42,667 bases of DNA from Desulfuromonadaceae bacterium (GCA_028686055.1 JAQUCU010000003.1:1-42667); one strand, 5' to 3'. Positions 1 to 8,617 are shown, numbered from the stretch's first letter. Program-made: numbers and translations. Notes: a model not told the origin generated them from the sequence alone.

Positions 1-1
1 G

Positions 2-505
2 GCGGCGCTTTTAGCAGCGCATATTCCGCCAGGTTTGCAGCGCCAGTTCGGGTTTCAGCATTGGCAGGATTTTGATAGCGGGCTCTGGAATCAGATCTGC
101 ACTGAAGCCGAGAAGGATATCCGCAGACTACCGATTGGTTTGATAACCGGATATGATCTCGACAACAGGGCTCTTCTCCTGGCGGGGAGGAATGCGGCCA
201 AAGCGGGCCTGGAAGGACAGATTCACTTTTTTCATGCCGCGCTTCAGGAGTTCCGGCCTGAAGGGGACAAAGGCGTGGTAATCCTCAACCCTCCTTACGG
301 CAAGCGGTTGGGTGAGGAAGATGATCTGCGGGAACTGTACTGTCAGATCGGCGATGTCATGAAGAAACGGTGCCGCGGCTGGACCGGATATGTTCTGACC
401 GGCAACCTTGAACTGGCAAAATATATAGGCCTTAAGGCCTCACGCCGCTACATCTTGTTTAACGGGGCGATTGAATGCCGGCTGCTGAAGTATGATCTGT
501 ACTAA
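2..505 (+). CDS. rlmL: RlmL-type rRNA N2-guanine methyltransferase, C-terminal part (5' end outside window)
   Basis: This is the C-terminal catalytic part of a class I SAM-dependent RNA methyltransferase of the RlmL/THUMP family (COG0116), which methylates a guanine in 23S rRNA. The reading frame is open to the window edge, so the gene starts upstream; an internal TTG at 35 is not the start. The visible N-terminal part resembles the family's segment after the SAM-binding motif. The active-site motif NPPYG lies at about codons 97-101, followed by GKRLGEE, as is typical of N2-guanine methyltransferases. The THUMP domain and SAM motif I should lie outside the window. The RbgA-like gene starts 27 bp downstream on the same strand, so two ribosome-maturation genes may be co-transcribed. 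The family call is firm; which guanine is modified is inferred. Confidence 0.85.
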   Translation, partial: AALLAAHIPPGLQRQFGFQHWQDFDSGLWNQICTEAEKDIRRLPIGLITGYDLDNRALLLAGRNAAKAGLEGQIHFFHAALQEFRPEGDKGVVILNPPYGKRLGEEDDLRELYCQIGDVMKKRCRGWTGYVLTGNLELAKYIGLKASRRYILFNGAIECRLLKYDLY

Positions 506-532
506 AACGCATCTCCAAGAGGAATAACATAC

Positions 533-1402
533 ATGACGATTCGATGGTATCCGGGACATATGGGGAAGGCGCAGGAAAAAATGGCCGAAGCGATCCGCAA
601 GATCGATGTGATCATCGAGGTGCTTGATGCCCGTCTTCCGTCATCCAGCTCCAATCACCAGCTTGACGAGATGCGCCGCAACAAGCCCTGCATCAAGGTA
701 TTGAACAAAAACGACCTGGCCGACCCGGCTGTCACCAAGGCATGGGTGCGCCATTTTGAACAGGAGTCCGGCGTCTGCGCCCTGCCGCTCTCTGCCAGGC
801 TGCACGCCGATGCTAAACAGCTGCTCAAGCTCTGCCAGAAAACGGTGCCGCATCGCGGGCGTCCGGGATGGCCGTTGCGGGTCATGGTGTTCGGCATTCC
901 CAACACCGGCAAATCAACCCTGATCAACACCCTGGCTGGGAAATGCATGGCCAAGGTCGGCGATAAGCCCGCGATCACCACCTGCGGTCAGCAGATCGAT
1001 CTCAGGAACGGCATTGTCCTGTCAGACACACCCGGCATCCTCTGGCCTGACATGAACGACCAGGCTGTGGCATACAGACTGGCCACCAGCGGTGCTATCG
1101 GGGCAAGCGCCCTCGACTACACCTGTGTCGGGCTTTTTGCAGCAGAGTATATGATGGGCAGGTACCCGGAGATGATGATGGCACGGTACAAACTATCCGA
1201 GTTGCCTGAGGCTCCGACCGACATGCTTGAAACCATCGGGCGTCGCCTCGGCTGTCTTATGGCTGGTGGAGAAATAGATGTACACAGGGCGGCTGAGGCG
1301 TTTTTGAGGGAGTTGCGCGCGGGGAAACTCGGGCGGATCAGCTTTGAAGAGCCGGTGCAGGCTGCCGATATGACTGTTTCTAATGAAGAAATCTCCGATT
1401 GA
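533..1402 (+). CDS. ylqF: Ribosome biogenesis GTPase YlqF/RbgA
   Basis: This is a circularly permuted GTPase of the YlqF/RbgA family, needed for late assembly of the 50S subunit. The permuted G-motif order is visible: the G4 motif NKND near residue 60, then the P-loop GIPNTGKST near 122-130, then the G3 motif DTPG near 163-166. The N-terminus (MTIRWYPGHMGKAQ) is the family signature. At 289 residues the length is normal. The ATG start has an AGAGGA Shine-Dalgarno about 10 bases upstream. It follows the rRNA methyltransferase by 27 bp, which fits a role in 50S maturation. It converges on the cytochrome gene with only 12 bp between stop codons, and I see no clear terminator there. Confidence 0.93.
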   Translation: MTIRWYPGHMGKAQEKMAEAIRKIDVIIEVLDARLPSSSSNHQLDEMRRNKPCIKVLNKNDLADPAVTKAWVRHFEQESGVCALPLSARLHADAKQLLKLCQKTVPHRGRPGWPLRVMVFGIPNTGKSTLINTLAGKCMAKVGDKPAITTCGQQIDLRNGIVLSDTPGILWPDMNDQAVAYRLATSGAIGASALDYTCVGLFAAEYMMGRYPEMMMARYKLSELPEAPTDMLETIGRRLGCLMAGGEIDVHRAAEAFLRELRAGKLGRISFEEPVQAADMTVSNEEISD

Positions 1403-1414
1403 TTTTAAATTCAG

Positions 1415-1726
1415 TTATCTCTTCAGCTTATGGCAGAACAGGCAGCGGTTCTTGGAGGGGTGATTCGCTGGAAATTGCACCCCTTTTTCCTTGTGACACG
1501 GCTCACAATAAGCCTCAGCACCTTTTTTATCCGGCTTGTAAAAGGCTCTTTTAAAGATTGGAGCATCAGGAGCCGGAGCATTTCTGAATGCGGTTTCATA
1601 GACTATCCTGTGCATCTGGTCGTTGGGCACAGGTGTCGTCTTTTCTTTTCCGGAAATACCGATAAAGACCACTAATACAATAACTACCACTGCTATGAAT
1701 ATCCAGTCACGTCTTTCTATTCTCAT
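1415..1726 (-). CDS. Small membrane-anchored c-type cytochrome with two CxxCH motifs
   Basis: This 103-residue protein has a basic N-terminus (MRIERRDW), a single hydrophobic helix at about residues 9-26 with no evident cleavage site, and a periplasmic tail. The tail holds two heme-attachment motifs, CEPCH and CLFCH, in the last 35 residues. A histidine between them (PANHP) could be a distal ligand. The arrangement predicts a membrane-tethered diheme or split-heme c-type cytochrome that carries electrons in the periplasm. The ATG has an AAAGGGA Shine-Dalgarno about 8 bases upstream. Small cytochromes of this sort are common in Geobacter, but I cannot assign a partner or a named family. It lies downstream of the small membrane-protein gene on the same strand, with 93 bp between. 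Confidence 0.78.
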   Translation of the reverse strand: MRIERRDWIFIAVVVIVLVVFIGISGKEKTTPVPNDQMHRIVYETAFRNAPAPDAPIFKRAFYKPDKKGAEAYCEPCHKEKGVQFPANHPSKNRCLFCHKLKR

Positions 1727-1819
1727 GTAACAATCCCTTTAGTAAGTTAAAAGTGCCTTTCCGGCAAAAGACACGTTTGTTAACGCGTAACCATATCCCG
1801 GCCGGCAGCGTTATGCGTA

Positions 1820-2158
1820 TCAGTCCGATTTTATCAGTGAAAAATAAATAATCACACCGCCTACCAGCAGGCCGCCACCGATAAACGGCAATAGCGATGA
1901 CATTGAAAGGTCATCGCCAGGCTCCGGCATCGCATAGCGAATGATAACAGCGATACAGATCAGCGAGAAGAGGCTGAGCAGGACGGTCTTGGAGCGTCTG
2001 ACAACCCCGAAAAAGAATATTACGATAATAAAAAAAAGTACTGCGGGGTGGGAAAAAACCTGATTAACACTCAGATGCTTCGCAGTTTCTATCAGATTTG
2101 ATGTTTCAAAGGGGCGAAGAGTTTCGGTAGTTTTTTCGACCAACTGCTGTTTGTCCAT
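1820..2158 (-). CDS. Small membrane protein of unknown function
   Basis: I do not recognise this 112-residue protein. The soluble N-terminal 35 residues (MDKQQLVEKTTETLRPFE...) are followed by three hydrophobic segments, at about 40-55, 58-75 and 88-108, so it is probably an inner-membrane protein. I chose the ATG at 2158 because an AGGGG Shine-Dalgarno lies 8 bases upstream; an in-frame TTG at 2191 would add 11 residues but has no better site. It sits between the dnaJ terminator and the small cytochrome gene, all on the minus strand, so it may be co-transcribed with the cytochrome. No catalytic motif is visible. Confidence 0.6.
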   Translation of the reverse strand: MDKQQLVEKTTETLRPFETSNLIETAKHLSVNQVFSHPAVLFFIIVIFFFGVVRRSKTVLLSLFSLICIAVIIRYAMPEPGDDLSMSSLLPFIGGGLLVGGVIIYFSLIKSD

Positions 2159-2221
2159 GGAATGCCCCTGAAAGCCACCTGAATTGGTCAAGGATACTAT
2201 GATAGATTACCTGCCTAGGCA

Positions 2222-2252
2222 AGAAATAAATGAGCCCGCGGGAAGCGGGCCC
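2222..2252 (-). terminator. Putative Rho-independent terminator after dnaJ
   Basis: On the minus strand a GCCCGC/GCGGGC stem with a short loop (arms at 2234-2239 and 2245-2250) is followed by TCATTTATTTCTT. It lies just past the dnaJ stop and would end the hrcA-grpE-dnaK-dnaJ transcript. The T tract is interrupted, so strength is uncertain. Confidence 0.6.
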
Positions 2253-2260
2253 AGTATCTG

Positions 2261-3391
2261 CTAACTGATAAAATCCATTACCTTATCGAGAAATCCTTTT
2301 TTCATTGGGTGTACGTCCTCCCCGCTGATCTTGGCAAATTCCTCCAATAGCTCTTTCTGCTTTTTGTTCAGGTTGGTAGGCGTTTCGATCCGGATAACGA
2401 CCAGTTGGTCGCCACGGCCATACCCCTGCAGTGAAGGAATACCCTTCCCCTTCAGGCGATAGATCTTCCCCGACTGGGTCCCATCCGGTATCTTCATGGC
2501 AACCTTGCCATCCAGAGTCGGAACATCAAGCTCACACCCGAGCGCAGCTTGAATGAAACTGATCGGTACTTCACAGATGACATTGTTTTCCTCACGCTGG
2601 AAGATCGCATGTTCCCTGACGCTGATAGCGACGTATAAATCGCCGTTGGGGCCGCCTTTGCCCTGCCCCCCTTCACCGGTCACCTTAAGCCGCGTACCGG
2701 TCTCAACTCCGGCAGGAACCTTGATAGAGAGCGTCTTGGTATCTTTTATGCTCCCCTTGCCGCGACAGTCTGGACAGGGATTGTCAATTACCTTGCCTTC
2801 GCCGTTACACTGACCGCACGTTTTGCTGACGCTGAAAAATCCCTGCTGGTAGCGAACCTGTCCCGCTCCGCGGCAGGTCGGGCAGGCCTTGGGTTCGGTG
2901 CCCGGCTTTGAGCCGGAACCGCTGCAGGTGCTGCAACGTTTTGCAAAAGGAACTTCAATCTTCTTCTCAACGCCGAAAGCAGCCTCTTCGAAACTGACCT
3001 CCATGTTATAGAGAAGATCGTCCCCCCGCCTCCCCTGTGTGCGCCCACGACCGGCGCCACCACCGAAGATGTCGCCGAAGATATCGCCAAAAATATCACC
3101 AAACGGAGTCCCAGCGCCGAAGCCGCCAAAACCGCCACCGGAAAAACCACCCGCTCCGGAAACACCGGCATGACCGTATTGATCATACTGGGCGCGTTTC
3201 TGGGGGTCTGAAAGGATTTCATACGCCTCAGAGGCCTCCTTGAAGCTCTCTTCAGAAACCTTGTCTCCCGGATTTTTGTCTGGATGGAACTGGACCGCCA
3301 CCTTCCGGAAGGCTTTTTTTATCTCCGTTTCAGAGGCGTTGCGATGAATCCCAAGCACCTCGTAATAATCACGTTTTTCGCCATTTGCCAC
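2261..3391 (-). CDS. dnaJ: Chaperone protein DnaJ (Hsp40)
   Basis: DnaJ is the co-chaperone that delivers substrates to DnaK and stimulates its ATPase. All domains are present in 376 residues: the J domain with HPD (QFHPDKNPG) at about 36-39, a Gly/Phe-rich linker at about 77-120 with repeated FGDIFGDIF units, four CxxCxGxG zinc motifs at about 148-210, and the C-terminal substrate-binding domains. The start is GTG, with AAAGGA 8-9 bases upstream. It lies 89 bp downstream of dnaK, and that gap holds a near-perfect 29-bp palindrome. It is the last gene of the heat-shock operon, before a terminator-like hairpin. Confidence 0.96.
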   Translation of the reverse strand: MANGEKRDYYEVLGIHRNASETEIKKAFRKVAVQFHPDKNPGDKVSEESFKEASEAYEILSDPQKRAQYDQYGHAGVSGAGGFSGGGFGGFGAGTPFGDIFGDIFGDIFGGGAGRGRTQGRRGDDLLYNMEVSFEEAAFGVEKKIEVPFAKRCSTCSGSGSKPGTEPKACPTCRGAGQVRYQQGFFSVSKTCGQCNGEGKVIDNPCPDCRGKGSIKDTKTLSIKVPAGVETGTRLKVTGEGGQGKGGPNGDLYVAISVREHAIFQREENNVICEVPISFIQAALGCELDVPTLDGKVAMKIPDGTQSGKIYRLKGKGIPSLQGYGRGDQLVVIRIETPTNLNKKQKELLEEFAKISGEDVHPMKKGFLDKVMDFIS

Positions 3392-3420
3392 AATAGGTTC
3401 CTTTATATCTTGAAATACAG

Positions 3421-3449
3421 GTAGGGGCGGGTTTGAAACCCGCCCCTAC
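3421..3449. repeat. Perfect 29-bp palindrome between dnaK and dnaJ
   Basis: The arms GTAGGGGCGGGTTT and AAACCCGCCCCTAC are exact reverse complements separated by a single G. The RNA would form a very stable hairpin within the dnaK-dnaJ gap (dnaK stop at 3481, dnaJ start at 3391), without a following T tract. It looks like a repetitive extragenic palindrome (REP) rather than a terminator. In the operon mRNA it could protect the dnaK 3' end or lower the yield of dnaJ. Confidence 0.8.
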
Positions 3450-3480
3450 TGTGCTGAACCGGCGAAGCCCTTCAGGACCC

Positions 3481-5397
3481 CTATTTCTTCTCGTCCTTAA
3501 CCTCTTCAAAATCGGCATCAACAACTTTATCGTCTTTCGGCTTGGCTTCGCCGGCCTGCTCTGCCCCGGCAGCAGCCTCGCCTTCTCCCCCTTCTTTTTT
3601 GGCATACATGGCTTCGGCCAGTTTATGGGAAGCCTGGGCCAACTCGTCGGTGGCTTTCTTGATAGCTTCGGCGTCTTCGCCTTCCATCAGTTTTTTAAGC
3701 TCCGTCAACTTGTTCTCGATGTTCCCTTTTTCTACCGCATCGATTTTATCGCCAAACTCTTTCAGCGATTTCTCGGTGCTGTACACCAGACTGTCAGCAT
3801 GGTTGCGGGCCTCGATAGCTTCACGCTTCTTCTTGTCCTCGTCGGCATGAGCCTCGGCATCACGCACCATCTTGTCGATCTCCTCCTTGGAGAGCCCGGA
3901 AGATGCGGTGATGCTGATGGACTGCTCCTTGCCGGTGCCGAGATCCTTTGCAGAAACGTGCACGATACCGTTGGCATCTATATCAAAAGTGACTTCAATC
4001 TGCGGCAGGCCTCGCGGCGCCGCAGGGATTCCCGAAAGCTCGAAATTACCAAGGGTCTTGTTGTCGCGGGCCATTTCACGCTCGCCCTGCAGTACGTGGA
4101 TTGAAACTGCCGGCTGGTTGTCGGCCGCAGTTGAAAACACCTGACTTTTGCGGCACGGGATTGTGGTGTTTTTCTCTATCAGCTTGGTCATGACGCTGCC
4201 CAGAGTCTCGATACCAAGAGAAAGCGGTGTAACGTCCAGCAGCAGCACGTCCTTGACGTCGCCTCTGAGAACGCCCCCCTGAATGCCAGCGCCGATGGCG
4301 ACAACTTCATCCGGGTTAACGCCCTTGTTCGGCACTTTGCCGAAAATATCTTCAACACACTTCTGGACAGCAGGCATACGGCTCATACCACCAACCAGAA
4401 TAACCTCATCAATCTGGCTTGCGGTCAGACCGGCGTCTTTCAGTGCGGTACGGCATGGGCCCTCAAGCTTTGCCAGCAACGGGGCGCAGATTGATTCAAG
4501 CTTGGCCCGCGTAAGCTTCAGCGTCAGGTGTTTCGGACCGGTCGCATCAGCAGTGATGAACGGAAGGTTGATATCGGTCTCAACAGAAGTTGAAAGTTCA
4601 CATTTGGCCTTTTCAGCAGCTTCTTTAAGTCGCTGGAGAGCCATCTTGTCGCCACGCAGATCAATACCCTGGTCTTTCTTGAATTCGTCGGCGATCCAGT
4701 CGATAACCAGCTGGTCGAAGTCTTCTCCACCCAGAAATGTATCACCGTTGGTCGACTTGACTTCGAACACGCCATCGCCCAGCTCCAGTATGGAGACATC
4801 GAACGTGCCACCGCCCAGGTCGAATACGGCGATTTTCTCATCCTTCTTCTTGTCCAGGCCGTAAGCCAGTGCCGCGGCGGTCGGCTCATTGATGATGCGC
4901 AGAACGTTCAGACCGGCGATCTTACCGGCATCCTTGGTTGCCTGACGCTGAGAATCATCGAAATAGGCCGGCACCGTAATGACAGCATCAGTAACGGTAG
5001 TGCCAAGATAGTCCTCTGCGGTCTTTTTCATCTTCTGCAGAATCATAGCCGAAATTTCCGGCGGTGAATAACGCTTGTCGCGCACTTCAACCCAGGCATC
5101 GCCGTTGTCAGCCTTAACAATTTTAAACGGCGAAATAGCGATATCTTTTCTAACCGCCTCCGAATCAAACTTGCGGCCGACCAGACGCTTGATGGCATAA
5201 AGAGTGTTCTCAGGGTTTGTGACCGCCTGCCGTTTGGCCTGCTGTCCAACCAACCGCTCACCGCTGTCGGAAATGGCGACCATTGAAGGTGTCGTGCGCC
5301 CCCCTTCGGAGTTGGCTATAACGACAGGTTCACCACCCTCCATAATTGAAACACAAGAGTTGGTTGTTCCCAGGTCGATTCCGATTACTTTACTCAT
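3481..5397 (-). CDS. dnaK: Chaperone protein DnaK (Hsp70)
   Basis: This is the Hsp70 chaperone, 638 residues, the usual length. The N-terminal ATPase domain begins with [10 protein letters not shown] (phosphate-1 loop), has the second phosphate loop [11 protein letters not shown] near residue 195 and the adenosine motif [10 protein letters not shown] near 340. The substrate-binding domain carries the [13 protein letters not shown] segment near residue 395. The C-terminus ends in EEVKDEKK, the expected acidic tail. The ATG start is preceded by AGGAGG 8 bases upstream. It is the third gene of hrcA-grpE-dnaK-dnaJ, so it should be under HrcA/CIRCE control. Confidence 0.98.
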   Translation of the reverse strand: MSKVIGIDLGTTNSCVSIMEGGEPVVIANSEGGRTTPSMVAISDSGERLVGQQAKRQAVTNPENTLYAIKRLVGRKFDSEAVRKDIAISPFKIVKADNGDAWVEVRDKRYSPPEISAMILQKMKKTAEDYLGTTVTDAVITVPAYFDDSQRQATKDAGKIAGLNVLRIINEPTAAALAYGLDKKKDEKIAVFDLGGGTFDVSILELGDGVFEVKSTNGDTFLGGEDFDQLVIDWIADEFKKDQGIDLRGDKMALQRLKEAAEKAKCELSTSVETDINLPFITADATGPKHLTLKLTRAKLESICAPLLAKLEGPCRTALKDAGLTASQIDEVILVGGMSRMPAVQKCVEDIFGKVPNKGVNPDEVVAIGAGIQGGVLRGDVKDVLLLDVTPLSLGIETLGSVMTKLIEKNTTIPCRKSQVFSTAADNQPAVSIHVLQGEREMARDNKTLGNFELSGIPAAPRGLPQIEVTFDIDANGIVHVSAKDLGTGKEQSISITASSGLSKEEIDKMVRDAEAHADEDKKKREAIEARNHADSLVYSTEKSLKEFGDKIDAVEKGNIENKLTELKKLMEGEDAEAIKKATDELAQASHKLAEAMYAKKEGGEGEAAAGAEQAGEAKPKDDKVVDADFEEVKDEKK

Positions 5398-5474
5398 GAT
5401 GTGTAGTCCTCCTTTTTGGATACTCTGAAATTAAGATATTCATCGCGTTTATAAAAAACAAGGGTTCGTAAAAA

Positions 5475-6083
5475 TTATTTTAACGGCGTTGCTACCGTTA
5501 CCATAGCCGGACGGAGCAGCCGATCTTTAAGCATGTACCCCCTCTGGTACTCTTCAACGACCGTATTCGGCTCGTGCTGATCAGTCGGAACCTGCGCCAT
5601 GGCCTGATGGTAGGCCGAATCGAAGGGTGTGCCGACGGACTCGATCGGTGTGACATTGAATTTTTTGAGTGCCGTCAGCAGCATGCCATGAGTCATCCGG
5701 ATACCCTCGACAACGGCACCCTGGCTATCCTCGGAGGCGTGGGCAAGGGCACGTTCCAGATTGTCGATGATCGGCAGTATCTCTTCAAGCAGTGACTTGT
5801 TACCGTAGTTCAGCAACTCTTCCTTTTCACGCCCCACCCGCTTGCGGTAGTTTTCCAGATCGGCCCGCTCCCGCAGAAAGCGGTCCCAGTTTTCACGTGC
5901 CTCCTTTTCCTTGGCAGCCAACTGTTCCTCGAGCGATACCTCTGGTTCTGGAGACTGAGTGTCAGAAGTTTTCTCCTCCCCGACAACCGTTTCAGTTTTT
6001 TCGAGCTCTGCAATATCATTTGGTTCCATGCTATTGTGTCCTCTTGCTGCTTTCATATGGTGATGTCCTTTTGCTGAGTTCAT
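5475..6083 (-). CDS. grpE: Nucleotide exchange factor GrpE
   Basis: GrpE releases ADP from DnaK. The protein has an acidic, low-complexity N-terminus, a long helical coiled-coil ([31 protein letters not shown]) and the C-terminal beta domain ending in RPAMVTVA. The start is ambiguous: three in-frame ATGs at 6083, 6056 and 6029 are exactly 27 bp apart, each behind an AGGACA Shine-Dalgarno, because the region is a triple tandem repeat. Products would be 202, 193 or 184 residues. A GTG at 6128 overlapping the hrcA stop is less likely. I list the outermost ATG. The extra N-terminal residues are His/Lys-rich and not part of the conserved family. It follows hrcA and precedes dnaK by 77 bp. Confidence 0.93.
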   Translation of the reverse strand: MNSAKGHHHMKAARGHNSMEPNDIAELEKTETVVGEEKTSDTQSPEPEVSLEEQLAAKEKEARENWDRFLRERADLENYRKRVGREKEELLNYGNKSLLEEILPIIDNLERALAHASEDSQGAVVEGIRMTHGMLLTALKKFNVTPIESVGTPFDSAYHQAMAQVPTDQHEPNTVVEEYQRGYMLKDRLLRPAMVTVATPLK

Positions 6084-6103
6084 AGCGTGTGTCCTTTTGC
6101 TGC
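6022..6103 (-). repeat. Three tandem 27-bp repeats carrying Shine-Dalgarno and ATG before/within grpE
   Basis: Read on the minus strand, the block is three imperfect copies of GCAGCAAAAGGACAC...ATGAA. The copies differ by a few bases. Each contains AGGACA or AGGACAT followed 8-9 bases later by an ATG, and since 27 is a multiple of three all three ATGs are in the grpE frame. The duplications thus multiply the ribosome-binding site and start codon of one gene. Confidence 0.88.
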
Positions 6104-6117
6104 GTTTATAATCGGAA

Positions 6118-7149
6118 TCAGACTTCACTTAACAATTTGCTGACCATCCGGGCTGTGTAATCGACAATCGGGATTACACTTGAATACCCCATACGGGTCG
6201 GCCCCACCACCCCAAGCATACCGATCGTGTTGCTGCTGGTAACAAAACGGGAGGTAATCAGGCTGATTCCGGCAGACTGGCTGAGCGATGTTTCCGAACC
6301 GATATAGATCTGCACACCGTCCGCCTTCATGCAGCGAGAAAGGAGCTGGACAAGCATCCCCTTCTGTTCGAACGCCTGATAAATCTCCTTCATCCTGCCG
6401 GCATCGCTGAATTCAGGCTGATCAAGAATGCGGGCCTGCCCCTCCACAAAAATCTCGTCACCTTCCATTCTCATCGCTTGTTCACTGATCTTCAGAGCCC
6501 TTGACATGAGCTGGTCATACTGCACCTTCTCGGATTCCATCTCTATTAGAATCTGTTCGCGAACCTGGGTGATCGTCAAGCCCTGCATCCTGTCGTTCAG
6601 GTAATTGCCCATCCTGACAAGTTCTTCGGAGGCGTACTCTTCCTCCGTTTCAATCAGACGGTTTTGAAGTGCTCCCTTGTTGGAAACCAGGATGGCCAGA
6701 ATCTTGCGCTGACCAAGGCGTATGAATTCGATGTGGCGGAATACGTCCGCGGTAAAGCTGGGAGCGACGACTATGCCCATATAGTTGGAGAGCTGCGACA
6801 GCGTCCGGCTTGTCTCTTTCAGAATACCGGAAAGACCGCTGCCAGCCTGACGGCAGTGGCTTATAATCTGGCGCTTTTCATCACGGCTGACCTGGCGCAG
6901 GACAACCAGGGAGTCAACATAAATACGGTAGGCTTTTTCAGTCGGGATCCGTCCCGCAGATGTATGTGGCGATGTCAGGAGGCCCATATCTTCCAGGTTG
7001 GCCATGACATTGCGCACAGTTGCCGATGAGAGTGTCAGGGCATGACGGCGTGCCACAGCGCTGCTGCCGACCGGCTCGGCAGTAGCAATATAATCCTCAA
7101 CAATCGCTTCCAGTATCTGTTTGCTTCGTGCAGAAAGGTCTACAACCAT
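6118..7149 (-). CDS. hrcA: Heat-inducible transcription repressor HrcA
   Basis: HrcA represses class I heat-shock operons by binding CIRCE. The N-terminal winged helix ([25 protein letters not shown], then [18 protein letters not shown]) and the central GAF-like dimerisation region are intact. From the ATG at 7149 the protein has 343 residues, normal for HrcA; a GGAG lies 7 bases upstream. The frame is open further upstream, but that extension would run through the CIRCE operator, so I reject it. The CIRCE element lies about 20 bp upstream of this start, giving autoregulation. The stop is followed 35 bp later by the first grpE ATG. It heads the grpE-dnaK-dnaJ operon. Confidence 0.96.
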   Translation of the reverse strand: MVVDLSARSKQILEAIVEDYIATAEPVGSSAVARRHALTLSSATVRNVMANLEDMGLLTSPHTSAGRIPTEKAYRIYVDSLVVLRQVSRDEKRQIISHCRQAGSGLSGILKETSRTLSQLSNYMGIVVAPSFTADVFRHIEFIRLGQRKILAILVSNKGALQNRLIETEEEYASEELVRMGNYLNDRMQGLTITQVREQILIEMESEKVQYDQLMSRALKISEQAMRMEGDEIFVEGQARILDQPEFSDAGRMKEIYQAFEQKGMLVQLLSRCMKADGVQIYIGSETSLSQSAGISLITSRFVTSSNTIGMLGVVGPTRMGYSSVIPIVDYTARMVSKLLSEV

Positions 7150-7167
7150 GTCATAACTCCGCAAAAA

Positions 7168-7194
7168 ATAGCACTCAATACAGGTGAGTGCTAA
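7168..7194 (-). promoter_or_regulatory. CIRCE operator (HrcA-binding inverted repeat)
   Basis: On the minus strand the sequence is TTAGCACTC, nine bases, GAGTGCTAT. It matches the consensus TTAGCACTC-N9-GAGTGCTAA at every position but the last. It lies between the predicted promoter and the hrcA start, so bound HrcA would block or stall RNA polymerase. Confidence 0.96.
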
Positions 7195-7201
7195 CACTTT
7201 C

Positions 7202-7230
7202 AAGGTAATAAGCGACCCTGTTTTTGTCAA
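7202..7230 (-). promoter_or_regulatory. Predicted promoter of the hrcA-grpE-dnaK-dnaJ operon
   Basis: A perfect -35 TTGACA (7225-7230) and a -10 TACCTT (7202-7207) are separated by 17 bp, directly upstream of CIRCE. The -35 contains the TGA stop codon of the preceding TudS-like gene. The sigma-70 assignment is inferred; the -10 is a weak match. Confidence 0.7.
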
Positions 7231-7805
7231 GGATATTTCAGGAGATTATTAGCTTTCAGCGGAGTATGATCCATGCAGGATTCTTTTTTAACATCCTTCT
7301 TACGGTAATAGAGTAAGACGCGCTCGATGAAGTCGTTTCGGATACGCGGATTGTGCAATCGTTCAGCTTCCTCCATCGGCATTAACGGAAAACAACGTAC
7401 GACCTCATGTGCAAACAGTCCAATGGCAAATAATTCAGAAACGCCGTTCCCGGAGAGTGGAATCTTTGTAAGACCGCAACTGGGCGAACGCTCCTTGAAG
7501 ATAAATCCGCAGATGTCCTCGCTCATCAGTCCCCCGACCTTTGCGGCGCAGTAGACCAGCATCCGTTCGGTCCGATCAACCCGTGACTGGATTGTCATCA
7601 GGCGCGGGGCAGCCGGATTCCCTTCAAGCCGCATCGCCTCACGGGGGATCGGCAGTCCGCACCCGACTTCCGGGCATACCGGGACGAAGGTAAAATATGC
7701 CCCAAGGATATCGGTTATGTGCCGGTCATGTTTATGGCCAGCGTCATAGCGGACATGTTCCCCCAACAGACAGGCACTGACACCGATTATGATTGGCTGC
7801 GTCAT
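7227..7805 (-). CDS. DUF523 / TudS-type protein (possible Fe-S thiouracil desulfidase)
   Basis: This 192-residue protein belongs to DUF523. A characterised member, TudS, removes sulfur from 2-thiouracil using a [4Fe-4S] cluster held by three cysteines. The signature segments are visible: SACLLG near the N-terminus, PVCPEVGCGLP at about 42-52, and the SPSCG motif at about 106-110, giving the conserved cysteines. I chose the ATG at 7805 because it overlaps the stop of the upstream kinase-like gene as ATGA and has GGAGAG about 8 bases upstream; a GTG at 7814 is the alternative. The two genes should be translationally coupled. The substrate is inferred from the family only. Confidence 0.82.
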   Translation of the reverse strand: MTQPIIIGVSACLLGEHVRYDAGHKHDRHITDILGAYFTFVPVCPEVGCGLPIPREAMRLEGNPAAPRLMTIQSRVDRTERMLVYCAAKVGGLMSEDICGFIFKERSPSCGLTKIPLSGNGVSELFAIGLFAHEVVRCFPLMPMEEAERLHNPRIRNDFIERVLLYYRKKDVKKESCMDHTPLKANNLLKYP

Positions 7806-8524
7806 ATCCGGCACTCTCCATGGGCTGCAAACACAAAATCGGCAATGGTACCGGCAATGGCACCCGGGGTAACACGATCGTTGTTGAACAGCAAATCATA
7901 GAGGGCCGGATTTTGGGGATCCTGATCGAGAAACTCCCTTGTGAAATGGTCGCGCAGTTTCTGTTTTTTGTGCATCAGCTTTTCGGCGGCATCATCTTCT
8001 ATTCCCAAACGGCAGGCAAGTGTAGCGGTTTTAAAAGCATCCGAACCGTATATTCTGAAGTGGCACGAATGTTCGATATGCCTCGCAATAATGGCGCCTC
8101 CCAACTCAATGATAATAACGTTACCCTGCTCTGCCAGAGCGACGATGTGGCGGGAAAGGAGAGTAAAACAATCCTGGTCGCTCTTCCAGCGTGGCGAGAA
8201 GGTCGCCAGAATTTCATTAAGAATCCGGTTGTTTTCTCCCAGGGTCTGCAGGATCTCTTTCGAGATATTGTGGTGCCGGGCTACCTCATCCAGAACATCC
8301 TTATCGATTATTACCCATTCATCACCGGTCTTCTGCATCATAAGCTCACGCAGCCGCTCTGCAACGGGATATCCCGCGCATCCGAATTCACGCGAGAGGG
8401 TAATGCACGGGCGCGGTTTCGGCTTTCTGTGATGCAAAGTCTCCTTTTCCCTCTGCCTGCGGTTGTACTCTTCCAGAGAGCCTATTCTAAGGTCAACAGA
8501 TGGCATCAAAAGGTTTTCCGGCAT
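7802..8524 (-). CDS. Cytidylate kinase-like family protein
   Basis: This 240-residue protein resembles the cytidylate-kinase-like P-loop family (Cytidylate_kin2). After an N-terminal extension of about 40 residues, the segment CITLSREFGCAGYPVAERL replaces the canonical GPxGSGK loop, as is usual for this family. A DKDVLDEVA segment follows. The usual VGRGA motif appears as ELGGAI, lacking the arginine. The C-terminal arginine-rich lid (CRLG...KLRDHF) is present. It is not the housekeeping Cmk, and its substrate is unknown. The ATG has a strong AGGAGG 5 bases upstream. Its stop overlaps the TudS-like start, so the pair likely forms an operon, perhaps in salvage or repair of modified pyrimidines. 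Confidence 0.75.
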   Translation of the reverse strand: MPENLLMPSVDLRIGSLEEYNRRQREKETLHHRKPKPRPCITLSREFGCAGYPVAERLRELMMQKTGDEWVIIDKDVLDEVARHHNISKEILQTLGENNRILNEILATFSPRWKSDQDCFTLLSRHIVALAEQGNVIIIELGGAIIARHIEHSCHFRIYGSDAFKTATLACRLGIEDDAAEKLMHKKQKLRDHFTREFLDQDPQNPALYDLLFNNDRVTPGAIAGTIADFVFAAHGECRI

Positions 8525-8617
8525 GGCACCTCCTTCAAAACAGAAATACTATACATCTTTGTGTGATTGAAACAGTTATCAACCTGACTAAACCGGGGAA
8601 ACAACTCGGATAATTTC

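Noticed and set aside
6084-6128. GTG start of grpE at 6128 overlapping hrcA
   Set aside because: No Shine-Dalgarno for it, while three repeated AGGACA-ATG units follow in the same frame.
7793-8566. 257-codon plus-strand frame opposite the cytidylate-kinase-like gene
   Set aside because: The minus-strand gene has a strong Shine-Dalgarno, family motifs and overlap with its neighbour.
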